Source of the DNA: Streptomyces pseudovenezuelae
Lineage (GTDB): Bacteria > Actinomycetota > Actinomycetes > Streptomycetales > Streptomycetaceae
Assembly (NCBI RefSeq): GCF_029892565.1
Contig: NZ_JARXVH010000011.1
Location: 289,475-353,474, forward strand
Length of the DNA: 64,000 nucleotides
Direction: 5' to 3'
Part shown: piece after piece, positions 32,979 through 41,359 of the stretch
Position numbering within the stretch: position 1 is the first letter of the stretch
Layout: each line of letters begins with the position of its first letter
Translations under genes and position numbers: made by a program
Notes under the pieces: generated by a model
Told to the model about the DNA's origin: nothing
Seen by the model: only the letters and a program-made list of their open reading frames with translations
Databases searched by the model: none

Positions 32979-34058
32979 ATGAGCTCCCTCTTCCAGCCCT
33001 TCACCCTGCGCGATGTCACCATCCCGAACCGGGTCTGGATGCCCCCGATGTGCCAGTACTCGGCCGCGCCGGAGGGCCCGGAGACCGGCGCTCCCAACGA
33101 CTGGCACTTCGCTCACTACGGCGCCCGCGCGACCGGCGGCACGGGCCTGATCATCGTCGAGGCCACCGCCGTGTCCGCCGAGGGCCGGATCTCGCCGTAC
33201 GACCTGGGCATCTGGAACGACACCCAGGTCGAGGCGTTCCGCCGGATCACGCGCTTCCTCGTCTCCCAGGGCACGGTGCCCGGCATCCAGCTCGCGCACA
33301 GTGGCCGCAAGGCCTCGACCGAGCGCCCCTGGAAGGGCGGCGCGCCGGTCGGACCGGAGGCGCACGGCTGGCAGCCGCTGGGACCGAGCCCGATCGCGTT
33401 CGACGACAGGCACCAGGTGCCGACGGAACTGACGGTCGATCAAATCCAGGACGTCGTCGGCCAGTTCGCGGACGCGGCCCGCCGCGCCCTCGCCGCCGGC
33501 TTCGAGGTCGCCGAGATCCACGGCGCCCACGGCTACCTGATCAATTCCTTCCTCTCCCCGCACTCCAACCACCGCACCGACGCCTACGGCGGCTCGTACG
33601 AGAACCGCGCCCGCTTCGCCCTCGAAGTGGTCGACGCCGTGCGCGAGGTCTGGCCGGACGACAAGCCGCTGTTCTTCCGCGTCTCGGCGACCGACTGGCT
33701 GGAGACCGACGGCTGGACGCCGGACGACACCGTCCGCCTCGCCGCCGACCTGCACGCCCACGGCATCGACCTCCTCGACGTCTCCACCGGCGGCAACGCC
33801 TCCGGTGTCCGCATCCCCACCACCCCCGGCTACCAGGTCCCCTTCGCGGCCCGCGTCAGGTCCGAGACCTCAATGCCGGTCGCGGCGGTGGGCCTGATCA
33901 CCGAGACCGAACACGCCGAGAAGATCCTCGCGAACGGCGACGCCGACGCCGTGCTCCTGGGCCGGGAGTTGCTGCGATCCCCGTCCTGGGCCCGGGACGC
34001 GGCGCGGGAGTTGGGCGGGGATGTGCGGGTGCCGGATCAGTACCACCGGTCGGTTTGA
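32979..34058 (+). CDS. NADH:flavin oxidoreductase (old yellow enzyme, XenA/YqjM type)
   Basis: 359 residues from ATG 32979 with ACGGAG upstream. It is an FMN TIM barrel. IPNRVWMPPMCQYSA near residue 17 has the Cys typical of the YqjM/XenA subclass. IQLAHSGRKAST near 105 is the next marker, AEIHGAHGYLINSFLSPHSNHRTDAYGGSYENR near 175 has the substrate-binding His pair and the FMN Arg, and ADAVLLGRELLRSP is near the end. Such enzymes reduce activated C=C bonds in enones, maleimides and nitro compounds with NAD(P)H. The divergent ArsR and paired operators suggest induction by electrophiles. Confidence 0.93.
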   Translation: MSSLFQPFTLRDVTIPNRVWMPPMCQYSAAPEGPETGAPNDWHFAHYGARATGGTGLIIVEATAVSAEGRISPYDLGIWNDTQVEAFRRITRFLVSQGTVPGIQLAHSGRKASTERPWKGGAPVGPEAHGWQPLGPSPIAFDDRHQVPTELTVDQIQDVVGQFADAARRALAAGFEVAEIHGAHGYLINSFLSPHSNHRTDAYGGSYENRARFALEVVDAVREVWPDDKPLFFRVSATDWLETDGWTPDDTVRLAADLHAHGIDLLDVSTGGNASGVRIPTTPGYQVPFAARVRSETSMPVAAVGLITETEHAEKILANGDADAVLLGRELLRSPSWARDAARELGGDVRVPDQYHRSV

Positions 34059-34069
34059 GCTGCCGCGGC

Positions 34070-36055
34070 TCATACCCGCACACCGACCTGTTCCCACGCC
34101 TTCGACACGGCCTGGAGTTCCTCGCCCCCGTCGCCGTAACGCTCGCGCGCGGCCTTCACGGTCAGCTTGGCGAAGTCGGCGAACAGGGCACTGCTCGCGA
34201 GCTCGCCGCCGGTCAGAACGTCGTACCAGATCTGCCCCGCCCTCTCCCAGGCGTATCCGCCAAGGGCTGTCGCGACCAGGTAGAACGCGTGGTTGAGAAT
34301 TCCGGAGTTGATGTGGACGCCGCCGTCGTCGCGGCCGGTGCGGACATAGTTGTCCATAGTCGCGGGCTGCGGGTCCTTGCCGAGCACCTCGTCGTCGTAC
34401 GCGGTACCCGGCGCCTTCATGGAGCGCAGCGCAACTCCGGTCACGCGTGGTGCGAGCAGGCCCGCGCCGATGAGCCAGTCCGCTTCGCCGGCCGTCTGGC
34501 CCAGCGTGTACTGCTTCACGAGCGAGCCGAAGACATCGCAAATCGACTCGTGCAGGGCGCCGGGCTGGCCGTAGTGGGAGAGGTTGGCCGTGTACTGGAC
34601 TACACCGTGGGTGAGTTCGTGGCCCGTCACGTCGACGGGGATGGTGAAGTCGAGGAAGATCTCCCCGTCCCCGTCCCCGTAGATCATTCGTTCACCGTCC
34701 CAGAACGCGTTGTTGTAGGCCTCGCCACTGTGCACGCTCGCTACCAGCGGCAAGCCCTCTCCATCCAGAGAATGCCTGCTGAAGGCGTTCAGGTAGAGTT
34801 CATACGTGGCACCCAGCGCGGCATAGGCGCGGTTGACCGTGGCGTCCTGGGTGGGCGGGTCGCCTTCGCTGCGCACCTTCCTGCCCGGTGCGGACGTCGC
34901 CGACTCGGATGCGTAGATGCTCCGCCGGGGAGCGCGGATGCGCCCGACCGCTTCGCCGACAAGCCGGCGTGGTACCCACGTCCGACGGCAGACTTCCTGT
35001 TCACCCAGTCGTTCCACCACCTGGTCGACGGTGAGGTCGTTCACGGAAGCCGCCTGGCGCAGGAACACCATGACCTTGTCTACTGGCACGGGCGTGTCCC
35101 GGTGCGAAGCACCGGTCTGTCGCAGCCAGGTCGTCCACAATCCGGTGCTCGCGAGCCTGGAGGTCGCGTATTCGGCCGCGGAACCTGGAACGAGTGGACT
35201 ACTCTGGCCCCGGTCTCTCGACGCGTCGCGTGAGAGCAATCGCATGCACGAAGCGGTCATCAGCGGAGGCGAACTGACGGCGTAGTCGCTCAGTCGGTCG
35301 AGTTCCGGTCGCAGTACCCGGACATCCGGATGCCACGGCATCCTGCGGACCAACTCCTCGGTGATCTGCCGGAACTGGCGACGTCGGTCTTCCGAGTTCG
35401 CCACCGGTTCGGGTGCTTGGAGCGCGCTTGCGCACACGAGGGCCTGCAGAGGATTGAAGGCTCCACCACACAGTCGCTCGACCATCTCGCCCGTCACCAG
35501 GCACCGGCTCTGCCGCAGACCCGCGAGGACAACCTCCTGCGCGAGAGTCATCTCGTCGTCCGGATCCCACGCGCTCCCCCACTGGATCGTGTGAACGGCG
35601 GCACGGGCGGGATCCAGCCCTCGTCGTCCCGTAGGGACGAAGGCCACCGTGGTCCAGTTCCGCTCCACCCACAGAGCTTGCGCGAGCGTGAGGGCTCCGC
35701 TGCGCCATTCGAGGCGATAGCTGCCGGCCGGGACTCGGTTGCTCCACGCCGTCCATGCCTCGGTGCCGGTTCCCCCCGACTCCCACGCGCCTGTATGCAG
35801 TGCGCGGCCGGTCTCGTCCGTGATCTGCCGGACGAGTGGGCCGTCGCTGCGCAGCGAGTGTGGTGGGCCAAGGAGCAGAACCACCAACGACGGTGTCTCA
35901 CCGCTCGAACCGAGCGTCGCGCGCCGGCTCCATCGGTCCGCCGCCCGCCGGTGTTCCCCGCTGCCCGGCCGCGTGCCGGTCAGCGGGGCGGTGCAGGGCA
36001 CGTCCGTGAAGGGAGCCCAGTCACTCCAAAGTCGTCCCGGCCGGGTAGCGGACAT
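34070..36055 (-). CDS. M4 (thermolysin-like) metallopeptidase with a large novel N-terminal region
   Basis: 661 residues from ATG 36055 (GGAGGGGAGGG upstream). Residues about 378-661 are a complete M4 catalytic domain: RSIYASESA at its start, H479-E-L-T-H483, the third zinc ligand E503 in GALHESICDVFGSLV (24 residues after H479, as in thermolysin), and the transition-state His581 in GGVHINSGILNHAFY. The first 377 residues are not a standard propeptide: no signal, no FTP/PepSY, no protealysin PPL motif. They look like a beta-sandwich (PAGSYRLEW near 125) followed by helices (ALVCASALQ). The gene overlaps the caspase-like gene by 35 nt, so the two are translated together inside the cell. Confidence 0.85.
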   Translation of the reverse strand: MSATRPGRLWSDWAPFTDVPCTAPLTGTRPGSGEHRRAADRWSRRATLGSSGETPSLVVLLLGPPHSLRSDGPLVRQITDETGRALHTGAWESGGTGTEAWTAWSNRVPAGSYRLEWRSGALTLAQALWVERNWTTVAFVPTGRRGLDPARAAVHTIQWGSAWDPDDEMTLAQEVVLAGLRQSRCLVTGEMVERLCGGAFNPLQALVCASALQAPEPVANSEDRRRQFRQITEELVRRMPWHPDVRVLRPELDRLSDYAVSSPPLMTASCMRLLSRDASRDRGQSSPLVPGSAAEYATSRLASTGLWTTWLRQTGASHRDTPVPVDKVMVFLRQAASVNDLTVDQVVERLGEQEVCRRTWVPRRLVGEAVGRIRAPRRSIYASESATSAPGRKVRSEGDPPTQDATVNRAYAALGATYELYLNAFSRHSLDGEGLPLVASVHSGEAYNNAFWDGERMIYGDGDGEIFLDFTIPVDVTGHELTHGVVQYTANLSHYGQPGALHESICDVFGSLVKQYTLGQTAGEADWLIGAGLLAPRVTGVALRSMKAPGTAYDDEVLGKDPQPATMDNYVRTGRDDGGVHINSGILNHAFYLVATALGGYAWERAGQIWYDVLTGGELASSALFADFAKLTVKAARERYGDGGEELQAVSKAWEQVGVRV

Positions 36056-37067
36056 CTGTGTCCCTCCCCTCCACCACGAATTCGCACGAGAGATCACCGG
36101 CCGCGAATTCCTTGGGGCCTACCCAGTACACACCGTTGGGCAACTCCAGCTCCCACGGCGTTTCATGGCGTGCGTCCCCCCGCGCCAGAATGTCCTCGTA
36201 CTCGTCTCTGATCACGAGGTTCCTTGCGGTACCCGTGCAACGCACCCGCACGCGATGGGTCTCTCTGGGCTTCGTGCGTCGCACGACGACCGGCATCCCC
36301 CGCTGCTGGCGCACGGAGGCCAGTTGGCGTCGGTCTGTACGACGCAGGACCAGCCGGCGCACATGTCCGTCCAGCCCCGCCACCGTCACGCGCCCTGCCG
36401 CGTCCGTAGACATCGCCATACCCTCCAACAGGGCTGTCGTGAAGTAACCGCGCAGCGGAATACCGTCGGTCTCGGACAGCGGCTCCAACGCCTGCTGCCC
36501 CACTTCGGCCGCCAACCCGAGGACGACACTGACCGGATCGTTGGAAAGCCACTCCTGAACCATCGGGGGCCCGCACGGGAGCAGATGCAGGTCCTCCCGA
36601 CAGCAGTCGACGAAGAACAGGACCTCTTTGAAGGGGCCGGACCTCCCGTACCAGTCGGCCAGGAGCTGGACTTCCACGTGGTCCACCAGGCCATCCTCGT
36701 CGGCGGAAGGCATCAGCACCGCGCACCCCGTACCGCCCGGTGCCGTGCCGTGTCCGGCCAGGTAGCCGTACAGCCGCGACTGTTCCCGGCTCTCCGGCGA
36801 AGATTCCAGTTCAGCACTCAGCCGCTTGTTGACGTCGAGGAACGCCCTGTAGATCCGGGTCGCCGTGGGCTGTGCGGAGTCGGCATCGATCGCGTCCGTC
36901 CCGGCGGATGCCTCCACCCAGACAATGTTCTTCTCCGGTACGTCGCCACCGTGGGGATCGACGAGCCACCGCTGAAAGGCCTCCGCGTCATTCACGGGCC
37001 CCCGGAGGTCGTCCAGCGACACGTACCGGTTGATCCCGGAAATCACAGCGTAGTGATGTGGGCGCAT
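36021..37067 (-). CDS. Caspase-like (peptidase C14) protein with C-terminal beta domain
   Basis: 348 residues from ATG 37067, chosen for GGGGGA upstream. The caspase fold is clear: HHYAVISGINRY at residue 4 (beta-1), LRGPVNDAEAFQRWL with the substrate-pocket Asp, LYGYLAGHGT with catalytic His106, and EVLFFVDCCRED with the Cys pair 155-156, of which the second aligns with the nucleophile of DxCHS-type metacaspases. After the protease, from about residue 240, come a basic linker and a beta-rich domain with WELELPNGVYWVG near 310, similar in style to the sandwich in the M4 partner. It has no signal peptide. It lies 14 nt after the hydrolase-like gene. Confidence 0.85.
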   Translation of the reverse strand: MRPHHYAVISGINRYVSLDDLRGPVNDAEAFQRWLVDPHGGDVPEKNIVWVEASAGTDAIDADSAQPTATRIYRAFLDVNKRLSAELESSPESREQSRLYGYLAGHGTAPGGTGCAVLMPSADEDGLVDHVEVQLLADWYGRSGPFKEVLFFVDCCREDLHLLPCGPPMVQEWLSNDPVSVVLGLAAEVGQQALEPLSETDGIPLRGYFTTALLEGMAMSTDAAGRVTVAGLDGHVRRLVLRRTDRRQLASVRQQRGMPVVVRRTKPRETHRVRVRCTGTARNLVIRDEYEDILARGDARHETPWELELPNGVYWVGPKEFAAGDLSCEFVVEGRDTDVRYPAGTTLE

Positions 37068-37081
37068 GGAGGTCCCCCGTA

Positions 37082-38548
37082 TCAACTGGAAATCAATGCT
37101 TGCAGGTTGGAGAGCACCATGGGGTCCGCGAGTATCTCCGAATGGGACCGGGTGACGCTCGCGCCGACCGACGGCCCGGTCTCCGGTAGCCAGATGAACG
37201 AGGCCGGCTGAGCGTCGGCCAGAACACGTACCTCCTCGGCCTCCGGACCGCCCGCGGTCTGCCCCGGCCCATACCAGCGCGCCATGCCGGACAGCGGAAG
37301 CACCGCGCTCGTACCGTTGGCGTCGCGCTCCAGGACGCCGGAGACGAAATACAGCAGCGAGCGTGGATAGGCGACGGGCACGAGGTGATCAGCCTGCTCG
37401 GCTTCGTCCGTCAGCGCGAACATGCGGAAGCGTTCGAAGGCCGTGTTCCTACACCTGAGCATCGACGCCAGTTCGGGGAAGGTACACATCGGAGCCACTG
37501 CGACCACGTCGCGTATCCGGAAGTCCGCCGGAAGGATGCCCTCCGCCAAGCCCCTGCGAGCGTCCAACGCGGCCAGGAACGCATTCATCAAGGGGACACC
37601 CGAGCCGTGCCCGACCAGCGTGACCTCCCTCGTCTCCGGCCCCGACACGGTGTCGATGAAACCGTTGAGGAAATGGCGCCCCAGGCCTGTCGAACTCCCG
37701 TCGCCAGACCGGAAGGCCGTGACCGCTTCGTCCTTCATCCCGGCCCATACCGCGCCGCCCAGGTGAGCGAGGCAGAACTCGCGCAGTATCTCCTCGACGA
37801 CCGTAGGGTAGAGACCGTGATGGGTGCCCGCCCGGAACCGTTCGATCACCGCTCGTACCGCGTTCACCACCTTCCGGACCAGGAGACCGGTCGCCAATTC
37901 CAGGACGGCACGGGAACCGTGGCCGCTCCCGTGGTGTTCCGCCGCCTCTGCACGGGTGGACGACATCAACAGCCCCTCGTCCTCCCGCACCGAGTGACCG
38001 AGACTCCGTAACTGCCTGTCCCTCGACAGCGACTCGGTGAGCCATCGTTCCTCCGCCGCTGTCAGGGAGGACACGTCCACTCGCGGAGCCGTCGTGGCGT
38101 AGGGCTCGTCTCCCCGTTGGAGAGCGGAGAGTTCGACCGCGACACGATTGACCGTCGGAATGGGCAGCTTCCCGGACTGTGCCCCTCCGCGTGCGCCGAG
38201 GACCGACCGCTCGGCGGCCTTGCCGAGAACACACCACAGCACACGCGCCAGGACGATCTGGAAGACAGCCTCACGCAGAACTCGCGGCAGATTCCGTGTC
38301 AGCGTCTGCCTCAATCCGCCGCCCTGGAGAAGGAAGACGGAACATGCGCCCGCCCCGTCATAGGCCTCGGCGGCACCGCCCAAGGCCAAGGCTGCGGACT
38401 CATGGCCGAGCAGGCCGCCCGCAAAATGCAAGACGACCCGGCGTCGGTCCAAAGAGGCAATCACGGAGTCCATGGCCGCGTACGCGTCGGCCGAACCTGC
38501 CTGCGGCATCGTGATTTCAAGAAGTCGAACTTCGTCAGACGCGCCCAT
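37082..38548 (-). CDS. Alpha/beta-hydrolase-like protein of the caspase cassette
   Basis: 488 residues, cytosolic. The N-terminal RRVVLHFAGGLLGHES (near residue 36) looks like an oxyanion/HGGL element. The body has EVTLVGHGSGVPLMNAFL at 308-326, where a lipase normally has G-H-S-x-G; here the motif is G313-H-G-S316-G, so the serine is one position late. This could mean an altered or inactive nucleophile elbow. DVVAVAPMCTFPEL and a conserved-looking VPVAYPRSLLYFVSGVLER follow. The last 60 residues carry SHSEILADP. It is the first gene of the three-gene cassette and may be the sensor or an effector. No close named family was recognised. Confidence 0.6.
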   Translation of the reverse strand: MGASDEVRLLEITMPQAGSADAYAAMDSVIASLDRRRVVLHFAGGLLGHESAALALGGAAEAYDGAGACSVFLLQGGGLRQTLTRNLPRVLREAVFQIVLARVLWCVLGKAAERSVLGARGGAQSGKLPIPTVNRVAVELSALQRGDEPYATTAPRVDVSSLTAAEERWLTESLSRDRQLRSLGHSVREDEGLLMSSTRAEAAEHHGSGHGSRAVLELATGLLVRKVVNAVRAVIERFRAGTHHGLYPTVVEEILREFCLAHLGGAVWAGMKDEAVTAFRSGDGSSTGLGRHFLNGFIDTVSGPETREVTLVGHGSGVPLMNAFLAALDARRGLAEGILPADFRIRDVVAVAPMCTFPELASMLRCRNTAFERFRMFALTDEAEQADHLVPVAYPRSLLYFVSGVLERDANGTSAVLPLSGMARWYGPGQTAGGPEAEEVRVLADAQPASFIWLPETGPSVGASVTRSHSEILADPMVLSNLQALISS

Positions 38549-38588
38549 GGGACCGCTCGTCTCCGGGGACCGACCGAACCCCTGTAGT

Positions 38589-38623
38589 ACTCCCCCTTAC
38601 ACCCCTCACCAGCAGACTCCCCC
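38589..38623. repeat. Direct repeat ACTCCCCC upstream of the caspase cassette
   Basis: ACTCCCCC occurs at 38589-38596 and again at 38616-38623 (27 bp apart), 41-75 bp upstream of the first cassette gene. On the coding strand this reads GGGGGAGT twice, with GTGTAA between. It may be a paired activator site or an unusual promoter. No standard -35/-10 was seen. Confidence 0.35.
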
Positions 38624-38709
38624 CTGTGAGGCGGCGACACGGCCTCAGTGGCGTGAGTGTGTCACCGCCTCGGGAAGGCGTCCAGATGAGCCAGAGCAGT
38701 GTCCTCCGG

Positions 38710-40041
38710 TCAACCGACCGTGCAGGCCGTTCCGTTGAGCTTGAACGTGCCCGGCGCCGCACTGTTCCCGGTGTGCGTCGCCTGATACCCGACGGACACG
38801 CTCGCGTTCGGCGCGATCGTGGCGTTGTACGAGGCGTTCGTCGCGGTCACCGAGCCGGAGGCCGGGGCATACGTGGCGTTCCAGCCGTTGGTGATGGTCT
38901 GGCCGGTCGGCAGGGTGAAGGCGAGTTGCCAGCCGTTGATCGTCGTCGTGCCGGTGTTGGTGATCGTCACGGAGGCGGTCAGGCCGGTGGTCCAGGCGTT
39001 GGTCGTGGCCGTCACCTTGCAGGCGCCCGGCGGGGGTTGGGGTGCGGGGCCGTCGGCGTCCAGGCCGAAGAAGGTGAGGACGCGGGCGGCCATGCCGTAG
39101 GCGTAGAGGTTGTGGCCGACGCCCTGGAGGCTGATCGCCTCGACGGGGGCACGGTCACCGGTGCCCCCGTAGCGGGTGCGGGTCCAGCCGGTGGCGGGGG
39201 TGTCGGTGGAGGTCGGGGTCTGGCTGACGCCGAGCACGTTCGTCCACTGTTCGATCTCCTCCCCGAAGTTGGGATAGCGCAGGACGTCGTCCGTGGTGCC
39301 GTGCCAGAGCTGCATACGGGGTCGCGGGCCGGTGTAGCCGGGGTGGGCGCCGCGGGCCAGGTCGCCCCACTCCTGCGGGGTGTGGAGCACGGTGCCGCCC
39401 GAGCAGGCGCTGTTCCACTCGGAGCCGTCGGTGGTGGCGAAGCAGCCGAAGGGGACCCCGGAGAAGGCGGCGCCGGCGGCGAACACGTCCGGGTAGTCGC
39501 CGAGCAGGACGTTCGTCATCATCGCGCCCGAGGAGATGCCCGTCGCGAAGATCCTCGTCGGGTCGGCGGCGTAGGTCCGACTCACCCAGTCGACCATGGA
39601 CTTGATGCCGACGGGGTCGCTGCCGCCGTCCCGGTGCAGGGCCTGGGGCGAGGAGACGTCGAAGCACTTGCTGGCCCGGGTGACCGACGGGTAGATCACG
39701 ACGAAGCCGAACCGGTCGGCCAGCGAGGCGAATTCGGTGCCCGAGTACATCGCAGGGCCGGATCCCGTGCAGTAGTGCACGGCCACCAGGACGGCGGGGT
39801 GCGCGGTGACGCTGCCGGGGACGTAAACGTACATCTGCAGGTCGCTGGGGTTGCTGCCGAAGTCCGTGACCTCGGTGAGCGTCGCGGTGGGGACGGCCGC
39901 CGGAGCCTGGGGGCGGGCGGCGGCCGGCGGTGCGCCGAGGAGTGCGAGCGCCAATAACGGCACCAGCGCGGCGAAGAACGCCAGGAGGACCGGCCGCGGC
40001 GGTCTCCTCGTGGCGGTGCGGGTGGGGGTGGGCACGTCCAT
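38710..40041 (-). CDS. Secreted CE1-type esterase (PHB depolymerase-like) with CBM2
   Basis: 443 residues from ATG 40041, after GAGAGGAG. A Sec signal covers about 1-42 (TRRPPRPVLLAFFAALVPLLALALLGAPPAAA). The esterase domain (about 50-320) has YVYVPGS, the nucleophile Ser in FATGISSGAMMTN, LWHGTTDDVLRY with the catalytic Asp, and GVGHNLYAYG with the catalytic His. A proline linker leads to a C-terminal family 2 cellulose-binding module (about 340-443), with paired Cys and three exposed Trp. Probable activity: feruloyl or acetylxylan esterase on plant cell walls. A CebR-like box lies 58 bp upstream. Confidence 0.9.
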   Translation of the reverse strand: MDVPTPTRTATRRPPRPVLLAFFAALVPLLALALLGAPPAAARPQAPAAVPTATLTEVTDFGSNPSDLQMYVYVPGSVTAHPAVLVAVHYCTGSGPAMYSGTEFASLADRFGFVVIYPSVTRASKCFDVSSPQALHRDGGSDPVGIKSMVDWVSRTYAADPTRIFATGISSGAMMTNVLLGDYPDVFAAGAAFSGVPFGCFATTDGSEWNSACSGGTVLHTPQEWGDLARGAHPGYTGPRPRMQLWHGTTDDVLRYPNFGEEIEQWTNVLGVSQTPTSTDTPATGWTRTRYGGTGDRAPVEAISLQGVGHNLYAYGMAARVLTFFGLDADGPAPQPPPGACKVTATTNAWTTGLTASVTITNTGTTTINGWQLAFTLPTGQTITNGWNATYAPASGSVTATNASYNATIAPNASVSVGYQATHTGNSAAPGTFKLNGTACTVG

Positions 40042-40098
40042 GCTCCTCTCGCGGAAGGCAGGCGTTCGCTCGGCATAGTGGCATGGACACGACCGCCA

Positions 40099-40112
40099 TG
40101 GAAGCGCTCCCA
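40099..40112. promoter_or_regulatory. CebR-like operator
   Basis: TGGAAGCGCTCCCA differs at one base from the known 14-bp CebR palindrome TGGGAGCGCTCCCA, which controls cellulose-related genes in streptomycetes through cellobiose release. It lies 58 bp upstream of the esterase start. Confidence 0.75.
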
Positions 40113-40186
40113 CGACGACACTGCGGACCGTTTAAGACAGCCCTTGCCACCTACCAGCACAGACGGAACACCCCCTGCGCAAAGCG

Positions 40187-40215
40187 TTGACTAGAAAGCG
40201 CTTGCCCTCTACGTT
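40187..40215 (+). promoter_or_regulatory. Promoter of the pectate lyase genes with an embedded LacI-type site
   Basis: TTGACT (-35), a 17-nt spacer and TACGTT (-10). The spacer contains AAGCGCTT, the core of LacI-family operators, at 40196-40203. It lies about 130 bp upstream of the first pectate lyase start. Together with the CebR-like box it accounts for the 304-bp spacer 40042-40345, which holds no gene. Confidence 0.6.
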
Positions 40216-40345
40216 CCGTTCAGCAGTGTGACCGTTAGGGGCCATGGCATCCCCGAACGGTCGTGAGGCCCGCACATGGCGTTCAACATGATGTACATCG
40301 ATCACGTACACGAACTGAGGAATCCTCCCGAAGGGACGCACCCGC

Positions 40346-41326
40346 ATGCGTACTCGCCCCCCACGTGCACACCCGCAAAGAACCGCCCTGACGACGGCGG
40401 CCGTGGCCGCACTCGCCGTGGCCACCGTCCTCGTCTTCCCCCGGTCGGCGGGGGCGGCGGAGTCCTCGCCGGTCGGGTTCGGCGCCGGGACGACCGGTGG
40501 CGGAAGCGCCGCGGCGGTCACGGTGTCGACGCTGGACGCCTTCAAGTCGGCGGTCACCGGCGGCACTTCGAAGGTGGTCAAGGTCAACGGCCTGATCTCG
40601 CTGAGCGGTCAGGTCGACATCGGGTCCAACACCACAGTGCTGGGCGTCGGTTCGGCGTCCGGGTTCACCGGTGGCGGGCTGCGGCTGAAGAAGGTGACGA
40701 ACGTCGTCGTCCGCAACCTGAACATCAGCAAGCCGGTCGCGCCCGCCGACGGCATCACCGTGCAGGCGTCGACGAAGGTGTGGCTCGACCACAACGCCTT
40801 CTCGTCCGACCTCGACCACGGCAAGGACTACTACGACGGCCTGGTCGACATCAGTCACGCCTCCGACTACGTCACGGTCTCCTGGAACACCTTCAAGAAC
40901 CACTACAAGGGATCGCTGATCGGCCACAGCGACAACAACGCGAGCGAGGACACCGGGCATCTGCGGGTGACGTACCACCACAACTGGTTCGACCAGGTCA
41001 ACTCCCGTATCCCCAGCCTTCGTTTCGGCACCGGGCACTTCTACGACAACTACGTCGTCGGTGCCTCGACCGCCGTGCACTCGCGCATGGGCGCCCAGAT
41101 GCTCGTCCAGAACAACGTCTTCCGGGACACAGCGGTCGCCGTCACCACCAACCGGGACAGCGACGTGGACGGCTACGCCAACCTGAGCGGGAACGACCTC
41201 GGCGGGGCCGCGACCGAGGTCTCGCAGGTCGGCACCTTCACCAGTCCGCCCTACAGCTACACCGCCGAGCCCGCCTCGACCGTCATCGCCTCGGTGACCG
41301 CGGGCGCGGGCACCGGAAAGCTCTGA
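40346..41326 (+). CDS. Secreted pectate lyase, family PL1
   Basis: 326 residues. The signal peptide ends near residue 38 (SAGAAES). It is a right-handed beta-helix PL1 fold: NTTVLGVGSASGFTGGGL near 93, TVQASTKVWLDHNAF near 135 (the WxDHN motif, calcium ligands), DYVTVSWNTFKNHYKGSLIGHSDNN near 175, and LRVTYHHNWFDQVNSRIPSLRFG near 210, containing the catalytic Arg. It cleaves polygalacturonate by beta-elimination outside the cell. It is followed after 33 nt by a second pectate lyase of a different family, so the two form an operon for pectin attack. Confidence 0.93.
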   Translation: MRTRPPRAHPQRTALTTAAVAALAVATVLVFPRSAGAAESSPVGFGAGTTGGGSAAAVTVSTLDAFKSAVTGGTSKVVKVNGLISLSGQVDIGSNTTVLGVGSASGFTGGGLRLKKVTNVVVRNLNISKPVAPADGITVQASTKVWLDHNAFSSDLDHGKDYYDGLVDISHASDYVTVSWNTFKNHYKGSLIGHSDNNASEDTGHLRVTYHHNWFDQVNSRIPSLRFGTGHFYDNYVVGASTAVHSRMGAQMLVQNNVFRDTAVAVTTNRDSDVDGYANLSGNDLGGAATEVSQVGTFTSPPYSYTAEPASTVIASVTAGAGTGKL

Positions 41327-41359
41327 CCACTCCCCCCACCTCGGAGAAGGAATCGGGAC

